Shown here piece after piece: positions 41,201 through 56,200 of a stretch of DNA of 64,000 nt. The notes under the pieces were generated by a model. The model did no database searches. It was not told the origin of the DNA and worked only from the letters and a program-made list of their open reading frames with translations. The stretch covers positions 62,001 through 126,000 of the forward strand of contig JASANC010003403.1 in NCBI GenBank assembly GCA_030248135.1. The letters are read 5' to 3'. The stretch's first letter is position 1; each line of letters begins with the position of its first letter. The translations under genes and the position numbers were made by a program. The stretch comes from Theristus sp. LFF4_11 (taxonomy: Eukaryota > Nematoda > Chromadorea > Monhysterida > Xyalidae).

Positions 41201-44200
41201 GAATACAGGTGACTTTTCGACTGTTGATGTAGTTTTCGTGCTGGTCATCTGAAAAAAGTTGTTTTCCAGTGATTCAAAAGCTATCATGTTGAAAATATCC
41301 AAAAATCGCAAACAATCTGTACATAGAAGACCAACCGTATCGTATGCTGAGTAACTGTCTAATGTTCGCTCTTTTTGAACTACAGATTGTTGTACTGACA
41401 CTGGTGGTGCTGAAAATTGTTTGAACCATTGAAAACTGAAGACTTTCAGAAAAATTCAATTCATAATTGATACATGTAGTTGGAATAATTAATTTATTAA
41501 TTTAAAGAAAACTTTTCACCGTGAACAGAAAACTGAAGACTCAGAAAAATTCAATTCATAATTGATACATGTAGTTGGAATAATTAATTAGAAAACTTTT
41601 TACCGTGAACATTGACCGTGGCGAAACATCGTGCAACACCCGATTGGTTTTCAGCTTTGCACTCGTAGTCGCCTTGATCCGAAATAAGTGCGTGCAAAAT
41701 AAACAATTGGCATACGCCATCAATCGTCTGAAATAATCAATTTACTGTTATGGGTTGGTCATATTGCTTTTTTGTCACTTGTTTCGGAAGTGGCTAAGTA
41801 CCGTGGTAATCTCCATTCTTTGTAAATCACTTGTTTCAATTGAACGGCTACTCTTTGTCCAAGTAACCGTCGGTTGCGGGTGGCCGATCAAACGACAGAT
41901 CAATCGAATTGGAAAACCTGAGTGAGAAGGAAAAACTGAATTTAAAATCATCAAAGTCAAATATTCTTTTTATTTGAAACGAACATTTTTAAAAACAGAC
42001 CTTCAACTACAGTTGTCGTCAACATTGGCATTACGAACCTCGGTGGCTGGTCTGGTATCTCAAGTTGCGCAGTTGACTTGCTGTATCCTAAGTCATTTTT
42101 CGCTACCACAGAAACTGTACCGGTGCAGTCTACCGTGATGTCACTAAATCTTAGGGTCGTTTTATACTGCTCGGTAGTTTCAATGACCATTCGCTCATCG
42201 TTATTTGGAATTTCTTTGTCGTTCAGAAACCTGTAAACAAAGTTATAACACAGGTTTTTTATAAATTTACTCATGGTTATGCGTAAAAAAAGTTGACATA
42301 CCACGTAAACACGCATGGTACGCTAGCAGGCTTCACTGCAGCTACAAATCGTGCCGAGTGACCTACTTCCGACCGAACATCGGCCAATTCGATCTCAAAC
42401 GCTGGGGGCTGTTGTGTCCTCACAATCTCTTCTGCTTCAACCACGTATGACTCCTCCATAATTTGTTCGAGTTTCCGTCGCATGACCGTGTTTGACCAGA
42501 TAAACCCCAGTTCATTCTGCGCCTTCACGGAAAATAATGCATCTGACTGACGAAAATCCTCGATTATCAACGTTGTTTCGTTGACTTCGGTCTGCTGCAC
42601 GCGGACAGCGTCAGTTGGCTCGATTGGTCGTCGATTAATGTGCCATTCAAACCAAGCTGGTGGCTCGGCAGTGACCTGTAGTTGATAGTTCTGTAAAAAG
42701 TACGTAAACAACGAACGAAGTGCAAGGTTAAAAACGCATAGCAACCTTTATATGCAGGGCGATTTCTTTCTCATTTGATGTGATGTACTCCGGCGGTAAA
42801 CCCTCAATTAGTACCGGTGCCGTTAACCGTTTTATTGGTATTGGTTTCCTAGGCGGTTGTTTTGCGACTTTTGCCTGGAAAATCAATGTTTTAAACAACA
42901 TTTTTAAAGAGAAACAAGTCACAAAATGCCGTCACTTCCACCCACTGTTGTGCTCGTTGTAGCTTGGCCAACCCTATTAGTTGCGACCACAGTGTACGTT
43001 GCTTCTGATGAAGGCGTATCAAACTGTGCAACAGCCCTGTTCTGCTCAGGTATGGACAATTGCACGGTGGCTGACTGGTGAATCTCGCAACTATTCACGA
43101 ACCTGCCGGATTTTTTTAGATATTTCAATTTTTGGTATACAGTCCATCTGGATAATATATGCAACATGACGTGATGACCAACCAATCAGCGCTGAGAACT
43201 GCTATGACCAACCAATCAGTTAGTTGCATATATTAGTGAGATACTGCAGTTCAAAATTTTTGATATTAACGTATTTTATACGGACCATGTAAATGATGCT
43301 TCTGGTGTAGCACGCACGCGAACGTCAATGTGTAGCGGCTCGTTAAAGCGCAGCTGAGTGATTGGTTTTAATGGAGTCAAAATGACGGGTGCTTGATCGG
43401 GTGCAACCGGCTGAACGAGTGAAAGGTTGCACGATGAAACTACGGCACCAGCAGCGTTTTCAGCTTGTACTCGGTAAAATCCTGATCGAATGCCTGCGCT
43501 GCCACAAAAGATGAGCGCCGAATGATTGCTGTGATCGGTGATTATGTTGATTGCGTCTGTTTTCTGCAGCGGGAAACTGTTGCACGACCAACTGAATGTC
43601 ACTGGCGGCTCCGCATCAACCTCAAAGTGTGGCAAATACATGTGTTTCTGAAACGCACTCCAAGCGAATTATCCAAGTGGGAAAAAGCCAATTACCTCCA
43701 CATCAAGTCTGAGATGTTCAGTTTGCCTCAGCTGTACGGTTTGTGGTAAATGACGGATAAAACGAGGTGGTCGAAACTCCGCATGCGTCGTTCGACGACT
43801 AAGCTCAATTGTTTGACGCAGTTCACCAGTTGGCAAGGGTAATGGAGTCAGTATGTGACTTGGAGACGGCGACGGAATTGATACTGTGTAAACACATCAT
43901 GTCACAGCTTTGAAAGACTAGGTGTACAGTTACAGTAGTGCTGGCAATGTACCAATCAATGGCGCAATGTAACAGCAGCAGCCTCCCAAGTAATTTACCG
44001 TGAACAAGAAACGTTCCGACGCTTGTTGCCGTCCCATAGCTGTTTTTTGCAACTAATTTAAGCTGGGACCCTGTTCGAAGCTGTTGAATCTTCTTGTTTC
44101 TGATGATCAGTCGAACGCAGTTTCCGTCAACGAGAATAGTTGCATGATCCCTTGCTGGCACCAGTTCTTTTCCATCAATGTACCAATATACCTGTTTTGA

Positions 44201-47200
44201 AAACAAACTGACTTTTCTGCTGTAAAATTTGTGTGAACTGTTGAGTTTCTTTTCGCACTTCCGCTCACCTCACTTATCGTGGGCTCTGCATCAAGCTCCA
44301 CACTGATACATATTGCTCCTTGTTTTGTCTCCACTGTCATTTCTGTAAAAATTAGCTGTGCCCGTTTGTCTGTACACAATGCATGTTGAAAAATTGACTG
44401 TCACCTTTTGGAATTCCAACAACAAATGTTGGTGCCTTTCCGACACGAAAAAGTTGTCTGTCTTTAACAACCAGTGCTTCTGCCGTGGAGGTAGGCATCA
44501 AGCTGGTTGACTGTATAGCTGAAAACACGCTTCAACAAATATTTTGACTGGTTGTAAAGTTGACATTTCTGACAACATTTTGAAAAAATGCACAAAAAGA
44601 ATGCAAATTTATCAAGTAACCTTTGGTTGCACTTAACTAAATGTAGGTGACATTCAGTGAAGTGCAACCAGTGCAATCAGATTTTTCCTCAGTGAACCCA
44701 AAAGTTGACTAACACTCAGACGTACGTGGCAGCAGTTTGACCATGCCCACAGAGTCTGCTTGTCCCGTGGTGTTGATGGCGATCACACGATATTCACCGG
44801 GTCTCGGTTCCGTGAACGTGGCAGTGCAAACATTCGGTTCGCTAGCGTCTAACGTCAGTTGTCGTCCAGCGCGCACTTCGAAACCGCTGACAAACCACGC
44901 CCAGTGGTGAACGGGCGGCTCGGCTCGAACTTTTACGCCGATCGTCAATGGTTGACGTGCCGGTGCGTGCGTTAACGCTGGCAGACCTCGTGTGAAAACA
45001 GGACGTGCTGGCAGGGAACGACTCGAACGCACCTGCTACATTACATGTACGTCTGTAATCACTTTGCACTCAACTAAAAAGTGCCACCGTTCAAAAAAAT
45101 CATCGATTTGCAGCGATATTGTGTTTCCAAACGTACTTGCGTGTACGCCATGAAATGTTGCTGTGACGCTGACGTTTCGCTGAGCGTTTCGCTGTACGGT
45201 GGCCGCAGTATGTGCCGACGTTGCACTTGCGGAGAAGTTGGCGGTGTCGTGTACGGCACTGGAGATGCAACTCGTGCTGGCGACAACGATGCAAACCGAA
45301 CTGCAAGTGCACATTTTTGGTATTTTCTGAAAAGCTGTAACAATTGGCAATATGTCATTGTGAACCTGAAGTTGAGTCAGAGATATCCAAGCTGATTGTC
45401 ACAAGTCAAGTTATACCATATAATTCTACTGAGATCGCAGTTTTCCCTCAGGCCACCGACGAATTCAGCAGAGTTAGGTCTTATCATGCACTACGCCAGG
45501 GACTGAACTCAAAAAGAAAAACCAACCTGCTGGCCACTGTGGTATACACTAGACATAATAACTCAAATATAAAACTAAATTGTTTTTGCAAATTTTGCGA
45601 ACCGGGACCGGCCATGTGAACACGTTGTTCGGCTCTGTACACGTGCTGACTTTGTTGCAGATGAATGGGTGTGCCGTGCTGCGGAGCCAATGAAAAACCT
45701 GGTACCCCCTGGTGTAATTCCGCTTCGCGTAATAATTTCTCTTGCTCGCTAATAGTAGCGGTACTAATTATCGGTTGTTCCATAATGTTTCGCTCGTGTG
45801 CAGTCTGCATAGTTCGCACAAACGCGCTTTCAGTTGTGGAGTGCGTTTCTGATAGCTGTTGAGCTGCGTTCCTAGCACGTTTTTGCAGCACTGCTGGCGG
45901 TGTAACCGTTGGAGTTGTAGCAGCTGTCGGCCTTATTTGTTCAATGGCTACATCAAATTGTTGTCGCGCCTGCGTCGTTTGCTTTTGTTTTTGATGCACA
46001 ATCTCTCTCGCCTCTGTTACTATTGTTTCTTCGTCCTCTAGTTGGGAAAATCTCTGTGTCTCCATTGGTGACGCACCATGATGAAGTGTCGCAATTGGAA
46101 CGCCTGATGGCTTTACTGGCCATATTTTTTGCGTTGGCGCTTGTTGTAAATCTAAAGCTCGTCTCTGCTCAATAGTGTAATCTCGTTCAATATGTGTTTC
46201 AGTGCGTTGACTGTGCACGGCGGCCTCTTGGCGGTGCACAACGCCGCTGTGCACAAGTGTAGCTGGTCTTGTTTGCGATGGTTGATCTCTTTTTCTTGTT
46301 GTTGGTAATGATTTTGGTAGTGGTCCGGTCTGAATTAGTTCCTTTGCTTCGGTGACAATGCGTTCTTCGTCAGTGTGAACCTCTTCACTTAGTTCCGCTT
46401 GTGTTGACACTTCCGTTTTTACGTTCATTTCTACTATGGGCACCGGTTTTGGTCGTGACGTCATTAACGCGCTCTTTGGTGTTTCAGAAATGCGTGTAGT
46501 CTCTTGATGCGCTTCAGTCACACGTTTCTGTTCCACAAACGTTGTTTGCTTTGAGAGTGCATCCACAACAGGGCGATCAGTGATTTGCGCTTGGTGCAAA
46601 ACTGCTACCACCGGCGGCGCACCGGGACTCGGTGGCCTTCGAGGCTGCTCTGTTGGCTCTGCTGCTGCCTTCATGCGCTTTGGTACTTTTGAGACGATTT
46701 CCATGGTTTCCGTTTCGGTCAACTCCTCGATTGTTTGACCTTCGTCAGCGCGTTCTACAACGGGAGCTGTTAGAGGTGCAAGCGGTGGTGCACTGCGAAC
46801 AACAGAAGGACCAATTGTTCCGGCCGTAACGGGCAGTTTTCGAATTTCGCCACTGACGGGGGAAATCGGACTCGGCGGTTTGTCGACGTGAACTTCAGCG
46901 AATCTACTTTCTTGCAATTGAACAGCTTGTTTTGTTGTTTTCTCGGCTGTTTGAGGTACCAATTGTCCGTAATGAATGACAGTCGGTTCCGGTGCGACTT
47001 GCGGAAGTAATGGTTTTGCGGCCGTAGATGTAGGCTTATCGCGTTTAAGTTGTGGTTCAGTGGATTTGGAGATAATTTCAGTTACAACAGATTCGGATCT
47101 TTCTTCAACGATTTCTTCTTGTTGACCAGCTTGAGTGACTGAAACTGGCGGCACACTTGGAGGCAGACTTTTCAAAGTGGTTGGTCCTCGTGTGGCCGGT

Positions 47201-50200
47201 TGTTCGGCCCTTCTTAGTTGCTGACCTAGCACTGGAGTTTGGAGTTCAAGGGACGGCTCAACGCTCGCTTGAACTGTACCAGTGTGTTCTGTTACAACCG
47301 TAGTTTTGCTGACTTCCGTCTTCGGAACTGGTACATATTGACCATGATGTACAACGACAGGTGCAGGTGGAGTCCAGGCCTGTTTGGCTGCGACCGTTGA
47401 AAACGCTTTTTTTGGTACGATTGGCTTTGTGGTTGGTTTTGTTGAGACGAGTTCAATACATTCGGTTTGGCTCATTTCTTCAATCACTTGTTCATCACAT
47501 CCTACTTTTGTTTCTGGGATCGGTGACGAAACTACTGCTGGCGATTCAACAATCATTGTCTTGCCGAGCGCTCCCAGTGGCTCGGGGATTTTCCGTTTTT
47601 GTCCCTGCACTGGAGGCTCCGGTGAAAGTGGCTTCGCTTGTGTACTTTCAAACGCTCTTACTTCTTCAGCTACGACAACTGCTTGTGCTTGTTCATCCTT
47701 GGCGGGTGCAATGTACTCACCGTGGCGCACGACAGCCGGTTTCGGTGGTGTTGACTTTTGTTTGGGCGCCGGCTTTGGATGCATTTGTGCAGTCTTTAGT
47801 GGTTTTCGTTCTGTTGACAAAATTTCAATAACGTGCGACTGAGTGGCCTCTTCTACAATGTGCTCCGCAAGGTCCACGTTAATTTGTGGATGTGACGACA
47901 GAGTGCGCGGAACTGCCTCGGAGATCATTGTTTGACTGAAGACGCCAGACGGTTCGGGACTTTTTCGTTTCTCGCCGTGCACAGGACTTTCCGGTGCAGC
48001 TGGCTGCGCTAGAACACCTTCGAAAGTTCTCGTTTGTTCAGTAACGACAGCCGCCTTAGCAATTTCATCTTTACCGACTGCGACGTACTGGCCGTGTTGC
48101 AACACTGATGGGACGGGAGGCGCCGTTGGTAACGATTTTGGTTCTTTGTGTGATGGTTGACGTTTTGGCTTTGGTGACTTTGGTGTTTCCGTTGCAACGA
48201 TTTCGACAACATGTGACTGCGTTTGCTCTTCGATCACTGTTTCTCCCAGACCCACTTTCGTCTCCACCGTAGATGGAACAGCCGGCGGAATGGTTTCAGG
48301 CACTAATGTTTTACCTAAGATCCCGGGTGGTTCGGGACTTTTCCTCAGTTGGCCAACAACGGGAATTCGAGGAGAAAGAGGTTTTGTTTGGACACCCTGA
48401 AATGTTCTCGTCTGTTCGGCTACAACGGTTGCCTGCGCCAGCTTGTCCTTGCTGACTGAAACATACTGGCCGTGGTGCAAAACTGCCGGCACGGGTGGAA
48501 CCGGTGTTGTCTTCGCAACTTTCAAACGTTTACTGGAAACATTTTCCTTTACTTGCGGTTCAGTCGAAACAATTTCAACGACGTCAGACTGCGTCAGTTC
48601 TTCTACAATCTGTTCCCCGTGCCCAATTCTCGATTGTACTGGCACTGGTACTTCCACTGGTGCAGCTGACTCAAGCACAAGTGTTTGCCCAAATGCACCG
48701 GGGGGTTCCGGTGTTTTGCGTCGCTCCCCCACCACAGGTGGCTCAGGCGACGGTGGTTTTCTTTGAACACCCTCCAACACACGTGTTTCCTCTGCAACTG
48801 TTGTTGTGTGCTTGTGATCATCCCGCGGCACTGGAACATACTGAGCATAATGCAGCACTGTTGGGGTTTGCGGAGTTGGGTCTGGTATCATAATTGGTTT
48901 TGGTGTGATTGTGGGCTGTGGTTTTGGCTTTTTTTCTGTTGCAACAATTTCCGTGGATTCGGATTGTGTCATCTCTTCGACAACTTGCACTACTTTGCGT
49001 AGTTCGCTTTGAGATTTTGGTTGTATGGTCATTGGTGCTTTCTTTATGACGGTCTGACCCATTGCCGCTGGTGGTTCGGGCGTTTTGCGCTTGTGCCCGC
49101 TGACTGGAAGTTCTGGACTTGGTGACTTCCTTTGATGCATTTCAACAACTCTGTAAAAAGGAAAAAAACAATTCACGTGAATTTGCATTGAAAGGTGTCC
49201 TTGTGATATCACAGTTTTGTCAACCCTGTGCAGAACAAACCTGGCTTCATACACACCAGAAACTTGTTGACTTTGCTTTTCTTCGGGCTGCTGAACCACG
49301 GATCCGTAATGCATAACGGCTGGTTTAGGTGGTACTGGCACCGGTCTTGGGCGTTCGGGCTAAATTTGGATAACTCAACGTTACTCCGGTTTTATGCGAC
49401 TATTGTGAAAAACAATCTGAACAGAAATCATTGAAACCGCACTAACCTGTGTCACCGGTCGCGGCCGTTTTTCAATTTTGGGAACAGTAGAGACCACCTC
49501 AACAGTATGAGACTCAGTAGCTTCTTCAACAATCTGCTGCTTTCGCTGAATGTCTGTTGTGGGTTGTGGTTCAGGTATAGGCTGTCGTGGACTTGTGACG
49601 ACCGTCACACCAAGTGCACCGGGTAGCTCGGGTACTTTGCGAATTCGCCCCGCAATTGGTACTTCCGGGCTCGGTGGTCGCTTCTTTTGCGATTCAATCT
49701 GCACAGCTGCTTGCGTTTCCGTAACAAAATGCGATGCGGTGTCTTTCACGGGCGGTTGAACCATTTGACCGTAGTGAATAACGGTCGGAATTGGTGCGGT
49801 TGGCGCTTGGCTGGGACGAGTTTCGACTGGAGGTGGCACTACGGATTTACGAGCTGGTCTTCGTTCGGTAGAAACCACTTCAACACTCTCAGTTTGCGTA
49901 AGTTCTTCTTCGACGTGAATCTAAAATATCAAATGGTCTTAACTGGAAACACTCACTAATTGCATTTGCTTCCAAGACAACCAACCTCTCGGTCAAACGT
50001 TTTTGGTGGCTGAGGTGGCAGCGGTGGTGTCATTGGTGGGCTTTTTACGACTGAATGACCGAGTGCCCCGGGTGCTTCCGGTTGTTTTCTGAGTGTTCCT
50101 TGAACGGGTGTTTCAGGTGATAGTGGTCGAACGGTCGATCCCTGAAGGATTCGTTGTTGCTCGACAAATGCGCTCTGCTGGAATCGTTGGTCTGCCGGTG

Positions 50201-53200
50201 GTGGCTGAACGAGCACTCCACGGTGCATTTTCACAGGCATCGGTGGAATGCTTGGCGGAGCTCGTACAGAAGACGGCTTTGGTTTTGTGACCCGTTCTGG
50301 CGGTTTTTCCGTTTCGATAATCTCGATCGCATGTGCTGAAAATGGAAAATGGACAATGCAAACTTTGGAAAAGTTTTCTAGACTGAGCAGCAAAATCAAC
50401 ATACCCTCAACCCATTCCTCGAGGATTTCGGTGTCGTCTTTACGTTTCTCGCGCGGCGGCGGCGTAACGGGGCTTGCTGGCGGGGTTGGTGATTCAACGA
50501 TTGGAATCGGCGAAGGAACCGGTTCGGCGGCCTTGCGCAATTTTGCGCTGACCGGCGGCTGCGGACTGAGCGGCGCTTCACGTTTGCTTTCAATGAAACG
50601 CTCGAACACGGTTTGTTCTGTTTGTTCTTCACCTTCTGCGTAGCGAGTGAACTGCGGTGGTGGAGGTTTTTTTACCTTCGGTGGTGGGGCGGCGCGAGGA
50701 GGCGGCGCTAAATTGGGGTGAGAAAATTTGTGTGGATTTTAGTAATTTATGTGGATTTTAGTAGAAATTGTGTGTCGCAATAATAGAGAATTCAATGCTC
50801 TACATACATACCTTCGATCAATATTAGTCCTGCCGTTTCCGCTTGTCCCATTTCATTAACTGCAGTCACTGATAAACGACCGGACGTCAACGGTCGATGA
50901 AAAATGGCGAGCGCATGATTTGGATCTAACGCTTTCAATTCGATGTCTTTGGTGCTGGTCAGCTCTTCTTCGTTTAAGTACCATCGGAATATGGCCGGTG
51001 GCTCCGCACGAACGGCAACCTCGACCTGAATAGTTAGTGGAAAATTTTTTCTGGGTTTGTTAAGTTTCGGTTTAAGTGTTTAAGCAGTTTAAGTTTCATT
51101 AAACATTGTGTGGAATTCGAATGAGTTGTTGACACCTTACCTCGAAGGACTGTCCGTGTTTCAACGCAATTTGTTCTGGTAGCACTGTGGTGAATATTGG
51201 CGCTTCCTGTTTTGGTCCGGTGCGTATAACTTCTACGGACTCCGTTATGATGCACTCTTCATGGACATCGGCTTTCTGGCGTTCCTTCGTTGGCGGTGGC
51301 GGTGGGGTAGGTGGTTTCGGAGGTGGGGGCACGTGCACTTTCGGTGGTGGAAACGGTGTTGGCGATGCTAAAAAACAAAATCGGTTCAAGAAAATTAACT
51401 ATATTATGATCCGTGTTTTTGTTCTTGAGTGCTTGATTTTAAGATGCTTAATTATTGGGATTGATTTTCATCATGTGGACATCAAAGCTTTTGTACGTGA
51501 CTACCGCACCTTCAATCGCGAACGTTCCAGTGCTTTCTATTTTTCCAAAGTCATTCTCGGCCGTCACAGTTAGCTTTCCATTAAACGCATCCGCGAATGT
51601 AACACGAGACCGATTCTGATATCGAGAGTCCGCTTCAATTTTTAGCGGTTCACCGTCCAGGTACCAGCGAAATACTGCAGGGGGACAGGCGCGCACTGCA
51701 ACGTCCACGAGCACTGGACGGCCGCGCGTCGTTGGTCTGAATGGGTCACAAATTTTTTTCTTAATTCGTGAAACATGAAATGCAGATTTTACGAAGTTGT
51801 AGCACTGTTGAAGAATGCAAAGCTACTCCAAATTAAAGTTCACAGTAGTAAGATATCGCTATTATAGAGTGCAATGAAAGAACTTTTCTTCAAACCTGTG
51901 TGTGGGCAATCGGTGCACCCAAGTGGGCGGTTCGCCAGCTGGTCCAAACTGCACCATTTGTCGGACACGAACGCTGTCGAACTTCTCTCGTCCCATTTCT
52001 TGCTGTGTCTCCATTTTATATGTGATTTTCGGTGGTGGAGAGGGCTCGCGTGGCGGTGGTGGTTTTGGCACAACTGCAATAACAGTTGATTCGGTTTCTT
52101 GGTTACTTGTCAAAGATGTCCATATGTACATATAATGTGAGTCAAAAGTTAGGCGCACTTTCGACGTCAATGCTTCCCGCTGTTTGCGCGGTTCCAGCCT
52201 CGTTGACTGCGATCACTCGTATGACGCCTTTCGCTGGATGTTTGAATATTGCCTGTAATAACAACGGACACCTAAGCCAACCTGTGGGTTATTTGTTCAA
52301 TTCGGAAACCTTGCTGTGCTGTGCGCGGTTTTAGCTGGTAGATGCATGCCGTGTTCAGTTCACCCTGTCTCGTCAGTGCCACGGACACTGGGCAAAACCC
52401 GCTGAGAACGTTTTTAGTGCCCTAAAACCGTGTGTCCTGTCGTAGTTGTTGTACCTGCGATCTGTTCGGCTCAACGTCCTGTATGTGCACGTCTCTACTA
52501 TCGAATAGTTCTTGATCGCCTTCGAACCAGCGGAACGTTGCGGCCGGGCGTGCTCGCACCTGCGCACGCCACATATTTTGGTATTAATTGAGTTTTGTTG
52601 AAAACATTTCAAGTTTGTCCGACTATTATTCTGACACAATTATTCAACGTTCAATCAAAAATTGTCTCTTCTCACTTTGACGTCTAGCGTCAGTGCGCGA
52701 CCCTCCAGCACTGTTGATCGCTCTGGCAATGCGCGCGTGAACACCGGCGGCTCGACGGCGACTTCTTCGCGGACAATCTCGTGCGCGGTGGTCACAATCA
52801 TCTGCATCAGCGCACGCATTTGATTTAGTTTCAGAAAGCATTTGATTTGGTATGCAGCTCGGCTCGGCTCGCTCGGCAACGTTCTCATATTGTTTCGCTA
52901 ACTCAGAAAACCAAGTTCAAAAAGCAATGGTTTCAAACTGGTCAAATTAAAAAAAAATGAATCCTCGTTTTTTGTCACCTCCTCAGATACACCCTCCAAA
53001 GCGCTACGTTTCTCGGGTGGATATTCGATCGGTTCCTCAGCGGGACGCTTCGCCAACGGCGGCCTTGGTGGCACTTCGATTGCAGGAGCTGTGCGTAACA
53101 ATAAAAAGTTAAATAATGAAAAAACAATGTGTTCGGCAATTGATGGGTCTTGTTGCGAGAGACAAAAAACTGTTCCTTCTTTTAGATCCACGAAATAGGA

Positions 53201-56200
53201 ATACGAGCCAATGCATTTGCAGAAGTCGAAAGGAAACCAGCTTCATACTTTATGTATTGTGGATGTATTCAAACGTGTCCGGACTAGCGTGACGTCATTT
53301 TATTTAAAAACGCCCGTTTGTCAAAGTACTGGCACTAAAATTTCAGTTTGGTGTGACTGATTCGACATTCACCATTTGTTTACGGGAAGAAATCGGCTAA
53401 ACGGATAGTCTGGTTTGCTGTGAACGACAAGCGCATGTTTTGTGGCACATGACGTCATTTCAGTGGGACACGTTTAAAAAAATAGGCCATACCAATTCAA
53501 AATGGTCCAAGCGACTCAACCGTATCTCAGGGACACGGGTCACCTCAATTTTGTCAAGCATAAAACTGCTTACATCTTTTTATGTGTGTCGGAGAACTAA
53601 CATAAAAGATAACAGACAAACGACTGTATGATGAATCGCACCTTCTATCACTAATTTTCCGATGCTCTGCGCTTCGCCAAACTGATTACGTGCAAAAACG
53701 ATGTATCTGCCTGGCTTGGCGTCTTTCACAACAGCCTGGCACCGATTCGGCTCCGGTTGACGCAGCGAAAAGTCTTCGGGGGACCTGAACGAGAATCAAC
53801 TGTTATTTTTTTAACTCCCAATAATTACAGTCTTTTCCATTGAGTTCTGTTCTGAGTTAAGCGATTTGCCAAAACAGGGCTGCCACAAACGCACATCATC
53901 ATGAGAATCACTTGATGTTTCCACCTACTTCATCTCTTTACCCTCGTGGAACCACTGGAACGAGGCTGCCGGTGCGGCGGTGACGGCGACGTCCATCAGC
54001 GCTGTTTCGCCCTGTTTTATCGTCAAACACGGCACTTCGTGCGTGAACACTGGCGGTGTGCCGATGCAGATCACTTCAGTCGACTCGACCTCCCATACCT
54101 CCTCGACTGTTTCAATCTCGAGGGAAATCGGAATTTCTTCTGAAAAAGTCATTGATTTCTCATAAACATTGCCATTTACTGAAATACGTGGCTAATAATT
54201 TAGCTACGAAAATGTCCGCGCTAAATGCACGTTACCCATTTGTCATAATATAAACGCACGTTTTAGGAGGCACCTTTTTCGGGACCGCGATTGTTTCATT
54301 TTTTGACGCACCTGTAATCACGAGGTCACCGTAGCTGGTGGCGCTACCGCCCGGGTTCGTCGCTCGTACCGTGAACAACGCCGGCTCTTCAGCAGTCACT
54401 GTCAACGTCGTCTTGTTGCCGTCGATTTCGATCTTGTATCGATCACTATTTATCAGTTTTCGATCGTCCATGAACCATTCCAACGTTGCGACGGGCGTCG
54501 AGGCCACCTCGACTGGTATGGTCACTTGTGCGCCCTTCTCAACCCGAATGCTGCGAATGCCGGTGATGAATCGGGGCGGTTGCCGACTGAGCACAGCGTC
54601 GTCGTCCGTGTGCTCTTCGTAGTGCAGCTGCGGCTCTGCAGTGCAATCGAAAACGTTTCTACAATCAAAACCCGCCACCAGCTTGTGAACTCTGGCATTT
54701 GAACCTGGGATGCTGATTTTCTACATTGTCCTGGTTGGACTAATCAGTAAGCCAAACTCAAAAAGCAACCAATCACCCTTCACCCCTCATATACTAACGT
54801 AGTAGTAAATTAGTAGTCTAGTAAACGCAGTAGTTTACTACTATCTCGACCGGTACCACTAAGCTTTTTCGTTACCCAGAACATTGTTTGAAAAACGATT
54901 AAGAAAACTGATTTGAAAAAGAACTGCTGCAAAAACATCGTTGCAGTACCAATGATGTTGATCGTTGAAGTGCTCTCAGCGCGACCGTATTTATTACGAG
55001 CGACTACCGTATAAGTGCCAGGAACCGGTTGCTCGAAGAATGCTTGACAGCGGTTGGATTCGATTTGCCTGATAGCAAATCAAGTTGAATCACTTGACAG
55101 ACAGTCAGTTGATAGTCACTTGTCAGACTGTCAGTTGATAACAAACAAAGCATGAGGAAAACAAAGCATTGTTCCCCAAATGAAAAAAACGTGTTTAACC
55201 AGTGAATACATTTTTGATGACAGATGACATTGGTGAGCAAACCTGGTAAACAATACCGGCTCCTGAACGTGTTGCCCGTTCAAGAACCACTTGAACGTCG
55301 CACACGGCTGCGCGGTGACCTCAACATCCAGCAACAATGGTTCACCAAAGTTGACGCTCAATGTTGGAATGTCGTGCGTGAAACGCGGTGCCCACCCGGT
55401 TTCGGTTTCTTCTTCCACCTCGATCACGTCAGTCACTTGCACTCGCTCCGTGAACAGCTCTTGTTTGCTTGGCTCTGCGTTTTTGAGTGGTGCTCAGTGC
55501 GTTTCTTGGGACCGAAAACGTTTGTTTGTCATTTTATGCTCTGTTACCTTGATATCCACTAAAAAATGGTTAGTATTTGGGTATGTTGTTCTTTTGACTG
55601 TTCGAAACATGGTGGAAAGAGAAGTCTTCAAAAGCGGCAACATAAAAGGGAATGACGTGAACATATTGTTGCCCGTGAAAACGAGACTGTGAAACCAACC
55701 AATAATGACCAAACATCCGTAGCTGGTTGCAGCGCCGGCCGGATTAGTCGCCCGTACTTTGAACATGCCCTCTTTTGGATGGTGCACCGTCAGAGTGGTC
55801 TTGTTCAGTTGCTTCACGATCGTGTACTCTGTGCCATCGTCACTAATCGGTTCGTCGTTGAAAAACCTGTGCAGCAAAACCGACACAGTAAAAGTAAATA
55901 TATCATATTTCAGATTTAGTTGATAATCTAGACATTTAACAACACACGCATTTAGTTTGTGTGATTCACCATATTCAACATTTCGGTTTCTATGAATGCA
56001 TAACATTTACAATAAATGCGCAACACTTACGAACCATTCGAACTTTGCACGCGGCTCCGAAGTCACTTGTACGGGTATAGCCAGCCGGACACCGGTCGTG
56101 ATGCGATAGCTTTTGATCTCCTCAATGAAGGTTGGGGGCCGCAGCGACGGAACGTCAATCTCATCCACATTGTGCTCTTCGTAGTATTCGGCCGCTGAAC

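Noticed and set aside
53271..53474. TGACGTCA pair as cAMP response elements
   Set aside because: Both copies are arms of an inverted repeat inside an intron, so transposon-derived structure explains them more simply.
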